27,681 bases of DNA from Scatomonas sp963649395 (GTDB lineage Bacteria > Bacillota > Clostridia > Lachnospirales > Lachnospiraceae), in contig CAVJHW010000018.1 in assembly GCA_963649395.1 (NCBI GenBank), positions 1 to 27,681 on the forward strand. The letters run 5' to 3'. Of the stretch, positions 15,272-21,648 are shown one piece after another. The notes under the pieces are model-generated. The model had not been told where the DNA came from. It saw only the letters and a program-made list of their open reading frames with translations, and searched no databases. Both the position numbers and the translations under genes were made by a program. Each line of letters begins with the position of its first letter. Position 1 is the first letter of the stretch.

Positions 15272-16633
15272 TCAGGATTCCTTCTCCCGCATACGATCCA
15301 GGCCTATCCTTTTTCTCCACCGGCCAAACTTATAATACAAGACCATACTCAGTCCTGTTGTGACCCAGGTTATAGGGAAGACCAGGGCTACCTGGTTCAA
15401 GGTATGTACATAGCACATAAGGATCCGCAGGACAATCAGACGGACGCCGCACATATTCAAAATGGTGATCAGCATGGGACCAAAGCTTTCCCCCGATCCT
15501 CGAAGGGCCCCTGCCAGCACCTCCACAAAGCCATAGAGAAAATACAACCAATAGGTAGTTCTTCCTGTCTTAACCGCCAAAGCCACCACATCCGGATCGG
15601 TAGCAAAGAGCCGAAAGAGCCAGGGGGCCAGGATCACGGCCAAAGCGCCCACCACTATCATAATCCCGATATCCATCAACAAGGCGATTCTTGTACTCTG
15701 TTCCGCCCTCTTCACCTGTCCAGCCCCTATATTCTGACCCACATACATGGTATTCGCCTGTCCCACCGCCCATTGGGGATAATAAAGCATGCCTTCCACC
15801 TTAGTATAAGCCGCATAGGCAGCCATACTATTTACCCCCAGGAGATTAATCTGGGACTGCAGCATGAGGTTAGCAAAAGAAATCAGCATAGACTGTATCG
15901 CGGCCGGTATGCCAATCTTCAAGATCCGCCCGGCAATGGCAGGCTGCAGCCCTATCTGACTTAGACGAAGCCGATAGTTCTCTGGCAGATGCCAAAGACA
16001 GCGTATGGAACACAGAGCAGCCAGAAGCTGGGAGAGGACTGTAGCCAGAGCAGCTCCCACCACCCCCATTTGAAAGGTTCCAATCAAAAGGGCATCCAAT
16101 AGAATATTGGCTCCGCAGCCAATCAACTGGTAGATCATAGGCCGTCTGGAATCCCCCAAAGCCCTTAGGATACCGGCACTGACATTGTAGCTGATGACGG
16201 TAAAAATCCCCAGGAAATAGGTTCTCATATACTCCTGGGCCATGGTCTCCACCTGGCCGCTCACATTCATCAAGGACAAGAGTCCGGGAGTGGCAAACCA
16301 AAAGATCGCCGCCACCAAAATTACCCCCACTACAGTGAGCCAGGCCGCCGTATGGATGGTCTGGCTCACCTTCTTCTCCTCTTTGGCACCGTAATGATGG
16401 GCAACAACCACTCCCACTCCTATGCCGATTCCGTTAAAGAAGCTGACTACACAAGCAATAAAGAGACTGGTGGAGCCTACAGCTGCCGATGCTTCTTTGC
16501 CTACCAATTGTCCCACGAACATCAAATCCACCATGTTGTAGACCTGCTGGATCAGGCTGGTTCCAAAGAGAGGAATGGCAAAGAGAAGCAAACCCTTCCA
16601 GATTTTCCCTTGTGTCAAACTGCTATTTTCCAT
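15272..16633 (-). CDS. MATE-family efflux transporter
   Basis: A 453-residue inner-membrane protein with about 12 hydrophobic segments in two similar halves, the usual size for multidrug and toxic compound extrusion (MATE) proteins. These export cationic or organic compounds using a Na+ or H+ gradient. The typical opening GLLLFAIPLFGTSLIQQVYNMVDLMFVG, shown here as key residues P20, Q30, D36 and the GQLVG loop, is present. So is the first-half signature (AGILRALGDSRRPM) and its second-half counterpart (LAGALRGSGESFGPM). GGAGG lies seven bases before the ATG. It follows the two-cupin gene on the same strand, but a strong terminator and about 175 bases separate them, so it is probably its own unit or a read-through tail of the GRE operon. 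The exported compound is unknown. Confidence 0.9.
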   Translation of the reverse strand: MENSSLTQGKIWKGLLLFAIPLFGTSLIQQVYNMVDLMFVGQLVGKEASAAVGSTSLFIACVVSFFNGIGIGVGVVVAHHYGAKEEKKVSQTIHTAAWLTVVGVILVAAIFWFATPGLLSLMNVSGQVETMAQEYMRTYFLGIFTVISYNVSAGILRALGDSRRPMIYQLIGCGANILLDALLIGTFQMGVVGAALATVLSQLLAALCSIRCLWHLPENYRLRLSQIGLQPAIAGRILKIGIPAAIQSMLISFANLMLQSQINLLGVNSMAAYAAYTKVEGMLYYPQWAVGQANTMYVGQNIGAGQVKRAEQSTRIALLMDIGIMIVVGALAVILAPWLFRLFATDPDVVALAVKTGRTTYWLYFLYGFVEVLAGALRGSGESFGPMLITILNMCGVRLIVLRILMCYVHTLNQVALVFPITWVTTGLSMVLYYKFGRWRKRIGLDRMREKES

Positions 16634-16676
16634 TTCTATCCTCCGCGCTTATCGTCGAAAATGCACCCCTTTGCAA

Positions 16677-16717
16677 CTGCCCTCCGCAAAAGGGCAGGGG
16701 ACTGGCGCAGCCGCCAG
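16677..16717 (-). other. Two hairpins in the MATE leader
   Basis: CTGGCG pairs with CGCCAG around a 4-base loop (16702-16717), and CTGCCCT (16677-16683) pairs with AGGGCAG (16691-16697). They lie between the upstream terminator and the MATE start. They might be a small regulatory leader. I looked for guanidine-type motifs, since those RNAs control some exporters, and did not find them. Confidence 0.3.
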
Positions 16718-16730
16718 GGCAAGCAAAAAC

Positions 16731-16792
16731 CAGCTGCCGCCGGTATAAGCAATCCACCCTAGGGGGCTACTTGCGCATACCGACGGCAGCTG
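16731..16792 (-). terminator. Terminator closing the GRE operon
   Basis: On the minus strand CAGCTGCCGTCGGTAT (16792-16777) pairs with ATACCGGCGGCAGCTG (16746-16731). The only non-Watson-Crick pair is U-G, which is a C-A mismatch on the other strand, so the functional RNA is the minus one. GTTTTTG follows. It begins about 17 bases after the two-cupin stop codon. Confidence 0.75.
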
Positions 16793-16809
16793 TCCTTTTT
16801 AAACACAAC

Positions 16810-17718
16810 TCATACCTTGCTCAGCATCAAATCGTGTCTGTCTGCGGGAGCAACAATCGGAACATCCGAGATCTCCTCACGATTGTAGGCAGTTCCTGCC
16901 TTCTCAATACTGCAGGCATAGAGGGCAATCAGAGGCTCTGTCCCATCATTGACCATGCCATGCATACAATTGCTGGGGGCATAGAAGAGGGTTCCCGGTC
17001 TTACCTGGAAGACTTCACTGCCTCCGTACATCGTTCCAAAGCCACTGATAATGTAGAAAATCTCCGCCTGCTGGTGGAAATGGGGCGTATAACGGCAATT
17101 CGGTCTGGTGGAACACAAACCCCACCAAAACTCCTTACAGCCCTTAATCTCATCAAAGTGAGCCTGGAAAACCTGACTTCTGCTTCCCTGGGCAGCTTCC
17201 ACTATGGTCCAGGGATCCGTATCCCCGGCGGTCGCCCAACGGCAGCCGGTACCAGCCGTCCCCGGGCTCATGAGATTAGAGGGACAATTGGGCTGATAGT
17301 AGGCACGAGCTACTTCCTCTGCTACCGGCTCGATCTTCAGATTCGCCTCTCCTGTCTCATTGTCTGTGGCAAAGCAATAGAGGAAACGCACGCCACGATT
17401 GCCGGAGGCCTCATAGGCTCTGGGAAGTCCGATAGGGAAGTAGTTGGAAGCGCTTGCTTCCAGCTGAAACCGCTGTCTGCCTAGACGTGCCCATACCTCT
17501 CCCTCCAGGAGATGCGTACAGCAAGCCAGGTTGGCCTTGTGAACCGGAATATCCTTGCCAGCTTCCAATTCTGCCAAACCGCAATAGAATTCTGTCTTCC
17601 CTGCCCTCTTCTCGCACAAAAGCTTCTTGATTCTAAGACCGTCCCCTACTTCTTTCCATTCCACATCGTCAATATGTGTCACAAATGCCTTTTTATCAAG
17701 GCCACGCAATTCACCCAT
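16810..17718 (-). CDS. Two-cupin-domain protein, last gene of the GRE operon
   Basis: A 302-residue cytoplasmic protein with two cupin halves. The C-terminal cupin has a full metal site: His213 and His215 (PHFHQQAE), Glu219, and His253 in PGTLFYAPSNCMHGMVN. The N-terminal half (IPVHKANLACCTHLLEGEVWA) keeps the beta pattern but lacks the H-x-H pair, so it looks degenerate. The family includes isomerases, lyases, dioxygenases and plain sensors, and I cannot assign a reaction. In an anaerobe an isomerase, lyase or binding role is more likely than an oxygenase. The start at 17718 (MGELRG) is preferred over 17739 because GGAGAAGGG lies upstream of it. It follows the alcohol dehydrogenase gene by 99 bases. 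Confidence 0.75.
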   Translation of the reverse strand: MGELRGLDKKAFVTHIDDVEWKEVGDGLRIKKLLCEKRAGKTEFYCGLAELEAGKDIPVHKANLACCTHLLEGEVWARLGRQRFQLEASASNYFPIGLPRAYEASGNRGVRFLYCFATDNETGEANLKIEPVAEEVARAYYQPNCPSNLMSPGTAGTGCRWATAGDTDPWTIVEAAQGSRSQVFQAHFDEIKGCKEFWWGLCSTRPNCRYTPHFHQQAEIFYIISGFGTMYGGSEVFQVRPGTLFYAPSNCMHGMVNDGTEPLIALYACSIEKAGTAYNREEISDVPIVAPADRHDLMLSKV

Positions 17719-17756
17719 AATACAACATCCCTTCTCCATTCAAAGCCCAGGGACCA

Positions 17757-17778
17757 GGTCAGCGCGATGCAGCTGACC
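17757..17778 (-). other. Hairpin between the dehydrogenase and two-cupin genes
   Basis: GGTCAGC at 17757-17763 and GCTGACC at 17772-17778 form a perfect 7-bp stem with an 8-base loop and no U tract. It probably tunes mRNA stability or relative expression within the operon. Confidence 0.35.
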
Positions 17779-17817
17779 CTTCTTCCCTGTAGTTGCAAGC
17801 TGATCCATCATGGAGAT

Positions 17818-18996
17818 TTACATAGCAGCAGAATAAATCTCCTCTGCGATTTCCTTGGTCAGCTTCACGAAGTTTCCGTGGTTGGGAGCTCCGTGGAACA
17901 TACTTCTGGCCAGCTCCGGAACATCCTCCGGCTTGCCGCCGATCTCACTGATGGTGGTAGGCAGATGCAGAATCTCCTTGATAAAGTACTGGAGACGCTC
18001 AATACCTTCCAATGCGGTTGCTTCCGGATGCTCATAATCCATCTGGCAACCCATGATGCGGGTAGCAAACATGATGAAGCGCTCCAGGCCCTGGGTCTTC
18101 ATGGCATACTTCATCCAGGAGGGGGTCAGGATAGCAAGACCTGCCCCATGGGAGCAGCCATAATGGGTGGAAAGCTCATTCTCCATATGATGGGTTCCCC
18201 AATCCTGCGCACGGCCTACGCCGGTCACATTGTTATGAGAAATGGTGCCGCACCACATGAGGTTCGCCCTTGCCTCATAGCAGGAGGGATCATCCATAAC
18301 TCTTCTGGACTCCTTCAGGATGGTCAGCATACAAGCCTCCAGCAGGCGATCCGTGAATTCTACTTCCTTGGTATGACTGAAATACCGCTCCAGGCAGTGA
18401 GAGAACATATCAAAGGCACCACTGGCTGTCTGATAGGGAGGCAGGGTGCAAGTCAACTCCGGATTCATAATAGAGAACTTGGGGCGAAGAACATCACCGT
18501 CTGCGCAGCGCTTATACATACCATTCTCATTGGTAACAACCGCGTCTCCGGATGCCTCGCTTCCGGTGGCAGCCAAGGTCAGAACAACGCCGATGGGCAG
18601 GGCCTTCTGAACCTGACCCTGGGTTCCGTCATAGAAATCCCAGAAATCTCCATCATAGAGAGTACCAAAAGCGATAGCCTTAGCAGAGTCAATGGCGCTT
18701 CCTCCGCCGATAGCAATCACGAAATCTACCTTCTCTTTTCTGGCCAGCTCGATTCCTTCATAAACCAGTCCGCTCAAAGGATTGGGCTTGGCACCTCCCA
18801 GCTCCACATAAGTGATTCCTTCTGCCTCCAGAGACTTCTTCACCCGATCCAGCAGACCGGAACGAACCACAGAACCACCGCCGTAGTGCAGCAGAGCTCT
18901 TGTTCCGCCATACTGTTTCACGCAGGCACCCGTCAAGGATTCCGCATCCTTACCGAACTGAAAATAGGTTGGGCTGAAAAAAGTAAAATTATCCAT
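17818..18996 (-). CDS. Iron-containing (group III) alcohol dehydrogenase, butanol-dehydrogenase-like
   Basis: A 392-residue NAD(P)-dependent oxidoreductase of the iron-type alcohol dehydrogenase family, normal in length. The nucleotide site is AIGGGSAIDSAKAIAFG near residues 95-111, with LPIGVVLTLAATGSEAS next. The metal ligands are in place: Asp196 and His200 (GAFDMFSHCLE), His269 and His283 (THHMENELSTHYGCSHG). The overall look is closest to NADPH-dependent butanol dehydrogenases. In this operon it would reduce an aldehyde or ketone released by the glycyl radical enzyme, or oxidise an alcohol substrate; this is inference from context. A GGGAGG ribosome site precedes the ATG, and a promoter-like sequence lies in the 140 bases upstream. 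Confidence 0.92.
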   Translation of the reverse strand: MDNFTFFSPTYFQFGKDAESLTGACVKQYGGTRALLHYGGGSVVRSGLLDRVKKSLEAEGITYVELGGAKPNPLSGLVYEGIELARKEKVDFVIAIGGGSAIDSAKAIAFGTLYDGDFWDFYDGTQGQVQKALPIGVVLTLAATGSEASGDAVVTNENGMYKRCADGDVLRPKFSIMNPELTCTLPPYQTASGAFDMFSHCLERYFSHTKEVEFTDRLLEACMLTILKESRRVMDDPSCYEARANLMWCGTISHNNVTGVGRAQDWGTHHMENELSTHYGCSHGAGLAILTPSWMKYAMKTQGLERFIMFATRIMGCQMDYEHPEATALEGIERLQYFIKEILHLPTTISEIGGKPEDVPELARSMFHGAPNHGNFVKLTKEIAEEIYSAAM

Positions 18997-19021
18997 CTTG
19001 TACCTCCCGCTTATTTTTCCT

Positions 19022-19070
19022 TATAGGATATTATTTCCTATAGTTTATCATATTATAGCATTATGTGCAA
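19022..19070 (-). promoter_or_regulatory. Possible internal promoter with inverted repeat ahead of the dehydrogenase gene
   Basis: On the minus strand TTGCAC (19070-19065), 17 bases, TAAACT (19047-19042). It is immediately followed by a perfect inverted repeat TATAGGA-N7-TCCTATA (19022-19028 and 19036-19042), positioned as an operator would be. A perfect TATAAT also occurs inside the spacer but lacks a good -35. It may give the dehydrogenase and two-cupin genes expression separate from the sigma-54 promoter. Confidence 0.4.
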
Positions 19071-19084
19071 GTTATTTCCCGCAA

Positions 19085-19117
19085 GCCGACCATGGGTTCC
19101 TTGCCCAATGGTCAGCC
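19085..19117 (-). other. Hairpin after the MttB homologue 2 stop codon
   Basis: On the minus strand GGCTGACCAT-TGGG pairs with CCC-ATGGTCGGC, with one U-G wobble (a mismatch on the other strand) and one bulged base. No U tract follows, so it would allow read-through into the dehydrogenase gene while protecting the upstream mRNA. Confidence 0.4.
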
Positions 19118-19136
19118 ATTTTTACCCGATGGAGTT

Positions 19137-20561
19137 TTATGCCTCGCCGTACAGAAGCTCCTTGGGTACGTATCTCTCCAGAACCTTCTTCTGGTCTTCT
19201 GTAATCTCCGGTGCCTGGAATTCCTCCAGACGCTTCTTCCACATCTTCTTGGTGACATCGGTGATCATCTCACGTCCGTGCTCCTCCCAGGTTCCGTGGG
19301 ATACATGGTTGGCAATCTTACTGATCATATAATCCTCTCTATAGCAGCAAAGGCTGTCTTCCATGTTATCATCCGACAGGGTCAGGAACTGACCGCCGGG
19401 GCCCGCTTCAATAAAGCAGTCATAGAGCAGGGTTTCTTCACTTACCTCGAAGCCCCTGGTCACCCTCTGGGCCATCAGCAGAACCTCCTCATCATAGATG
19501 AGCTTGTCAAGGCTGACGGAGCTGTCCGACTCCAGGCTGCCCAGAGCGTGTACCATCAGATCTGCCCCGCTTTGAATCGTAGCAAACATAGTAGCATAGG
19601 ACTCGATACCTGCCTGCATATCTACCTGCTTCGCATCGCAAGAGGAACCACCGGTACGAACCGGAAGATTATAATAACTTCCCATAGCCTTAGCAGCAGA
19701 GAAAATCAATACCTGCTCGGCACTTCCGATGGAGGGGGTTCCATAACGCAGGTCACAGCCATGGCTTTGAATTCCATACATCACAGGGGTTCCCGGATTG
19801 ATCAGCTGAGCTGCCACAATACCGGCCAGAGTTTCTACGTTATTGGACAGAAGGAGGGAGGCGATAGAACCAGGAACTGTCATGCCGCTCATACTGGAGG
19901 GAGTGATGAAGACAGCCTGTCCTGCCCTAGCATACTCGATCAAAGCCTCGCACATAGCCGTAGACATATGGCAGGGAGATGCGATACTGATCAGGCTGTT
20001 CACAACCGGCTTGTCGTAGATACCATAGAAATCCTGTACCATCTTGATGGAATCCTGGGCACTCTTCTTGCCGTCTACCATACCGATGGTAGGTCTCTTA
20101 TCCAGCATCAGAATAGTAGCCTGCGCCCAGTTGGTTGCATATTGCTCCGGAATAAAGGAGAAGTCCAGCTGATTGGGATTGCCTACCTGCAGAACCTTAC
20201 TAGAAGCATTTAACTTTGCCCAATCGGTATAACGCTTGCGGTCAATCTTATAGAATTGGCCATCCTCCAGCATGAAGATAGGACCATAGGAAGGAGCGCA
20301 GATGGTCTTACCGTCACCCACGGTAAGCTTGGAATCTCTTCCGTACCACTCAAAGGTCTGGGGACAGGTTTCCAAAGCCTTCTTCACGTCCTTCTCCGTC
20401 ATATAAACGATCTCACCGTCTGTGCGGAAACCATGCTCCTTGAAAATGTCGATCAATTCCTGGCAAGCGAAGATAATACCATTCTCCTCCATCAGCTTCA
20501 TGGAATACTCATGAATCAGATCCAGCTCATCCTTGTCCGCAAAATCGTACTTCAGTCTCAT
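19137..20561 (-). CDS. MttB-family methyltransferase homologue 2 (non-pyrrolysine), in the GRE operon
   Basis: A 474-residue member of the MttB superfamily, the same length as homologue 1 but clearly diverged from it. Shared landmarks include DLIHEYSMKLMEENGIIF, LISIASPCHMSTAMCEALIE, PSSMSGMTVPGSIASLL, and NPGTPVMYGIQSHGCDLRYG. There is no in-frame amber codon, so the pyrrolysine used by trimethylamine methyltransferase is absent. Non-pyrrolysine members characterised so far demethylate quaternary amines via a corrinoid protein and a methyl-tetrahydrofolate enzyme, neither of which is encoded here. AGGAG precedes the ATG, and the gene follows the activase by 35 bases. Its position between a GRE activase and an alcohol dehydrogenase suggests a linked substrate, possibly a methylated amine. 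Confidence 0.87.
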   Translation of the reverse strand: MRLKYDFADKDELDLIHEYSMKLMEENGIIFACQELIDIFKEHGFRTDGEIVYMTEKDVKKALETCPQTFEWYGRDSKLTVGDGKTICAPSYGPIFMLEDGQFYKIDRKRYTDWAKLNASSKVLQVGNPNQLDFSFIPEQYATNWAQATILMLDKRPTIGMVDGKKSAQDSIKMVQDFYGIYDKPVVNSLISIASPCHMSTAMCEALIEYARAGQAVFITPSSMSGMTVPGSIASLLLSNNVETLAGIVAAQLINPGTPVMYGIQSHGCDLRYGTPSIGSAEQVLIFSAAKAMGSYYNLPVRTGGSSCDAKQVDMQAGIESYATMFATIQSGADLMVHALGSLESDSSVSLDKLIYDEEVLLMAQRVTRGFEVSEETLLYDCFIEAGPGGQFLTLSDDNMEDSLCCYREDYMISKIANHVSHGTWEEHGREMITDVTKKMWKKRLEEFQAPEITEDQKKVLERYVPKELLYGEA

Positions 20562-20596
20562 ACTTGTCTTCTCCTGTGTTTTTATTTATTTATCAA

Positions 20597-21532
20597 TCAA
20601 CGCCTTGCCACCTTCAAGGCAAAGGGCAGGGCAGCTCGGTCGATGCCCCCCAATTTCTCCTCTGCCACCTCCGGATCCATAGGCTCCAGATCTGCCAGCT
20701 CATAGCTGCGCTCCAAATATTCATAGGTGGAGCTTCCCAATCGATGATAGGGAAGGATCTCCAGCTCCCTGCAGGAGGGCAGCTGCTTACAGAACTCAAT
20801 GGTTTCCCCTATATTCTCTTCCGAATCATTGATCCCCGGGATCAGAGGCAATCTGGCGTGCAAGGGCTTGTCCGGAAATTCCTCTGAAACCCGGCGTATA
20901 TTGGCAAGAATCGTTGCATTGCTGACGCCGGTCCATTTCTTATGGGCTTCCTCATCCATCAGCTTAATATCCGTATAATAAGCATCCAGATGTTCCACCA
21001 CCATACGCACTTTTTCATAAGGGCCAAACATATCCATCTCTGCCATGGTATGCAGGCACTCCTCCTTACAGCGGCGCAGGATCTCTACGGCAAATTCCGC
21101 CTGCAGCAGAATATCCCCGCCGCTTAAGGTCACTCCTCCTCTGGAGAAGAAGTAAAACAAAGACTCCTTGCGGATCTCCGTCATTACCTCTTCCACCGTC
21201 ATTACCTGACCATATACCCCTCTTGCTTCCATCAGGCAGACATCCGCACAGCGGAAGCAATGAATGCACTTCTCCTTGTCTCTGACCACAGCAAGTCTGT
21301 CTTTCGAAACAGACAGGGCCTGCTGTGGACAGACGCGGATACAAAGACCACAGTGAACACATTTGGGCTGCTTATAGTAGAGCTCCGGCTCCCTCCTTTG
21401 GGACTCCGGGGTAGAGCACCACTTGCAGTGGAGGGGACAGCCCTTCAGAAATACTACTGTTCGCAGCCCCCTGCCATCGTTAGGAGAAATTCTCTCAATC
21501 CTTAAAACCGTTCCCTGCTGCATTCCTTGCAT
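20597..21532 (-). CDS. Glycyl radical enzyme activating enzyme (radical SAM, two ferredoxin clusters)
   Basis: A 311-residue radical SAM protein that uses S-adenosylmethionine and an electron donor to install the glycyl radical on the neighbouring enzyme. The radical SAM CxxxCxxC motif is Cys32-Cys36-Cys39 (GCPLHCKWC). A ferredoxin insert with two further [4Fe-4S] sites follows: Cys58, 61, 64, 68 (CVHCGLCIRVCP) and Cys89, 92, 95, 99 (CIHCFRCADVC). GGVTLSGGD is the usual SAM-binding GGE-type motif. This two-cluster layout is typical of activases for dehydratase/lyase-type GREs and not of the pyruvate formate-lyase activase. The start at 21532 (MQGMQQG) is chosen from AAAGGG upstream; 21523 is also possible, and 21586 would extend into the intergenic hairpin. 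Confidence 0.93.
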   Translation of the reverse strand: MQGMQQGTVLRIERISPNDGRGLRTVVFLKGCPLHCKWCSTPESQRREPELYYKQPKCVHCGLCIRVCPQQALSVSKDRLAVVRDKEKCIHCFRCADVCLMEARGVYGQVMTVEEVMTEIRKESLFYFFSRGGVTLSGGDILLQAEFAVEILRRCKEECLHTMAEMDMFGPYEKVRMVVEHLDAYYTDIKLMDEEAHKKWTGVSNATILANIRRVSEEFPDKPLHARLPLIPGINDSEENIGETIEFCKQLPSCRELEILPYHRLGSSTYEYLERSYELADLEPMDPEVAEEKLGGIDRAALPFALKVARR

Positions 21533-21584
21533 CCTTTTACACCCTTTCTTAGTTCCAACCCCTGATCCGATGATATGGGGCCCC

Positions 21585-21633
21585 AAGGTTCCACCTTCTC
21601 ACGCGAGTAAACCTGCGCCAGAGGTTGAACCTT
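21585..21633 (-). other. Intercistronic stem-loop between the GRE and its activase
   Basis: AAGGTTCCACCT (21585-21596) pairs with AGGTTGAACCTT (21622-21633) over 12 positions with one mismatch. The loop holds a small CTCGCGTGAG-like inner stem. There is no strong U tract. The structural enzyme is needed in far larger amounts than its activase, and a stable stem right after the GRE stop could stabilise or partly terminate the GRE message. Confidence 0.5.
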
Positions 21634-21648
21634 TTGACCCTGGCATCA

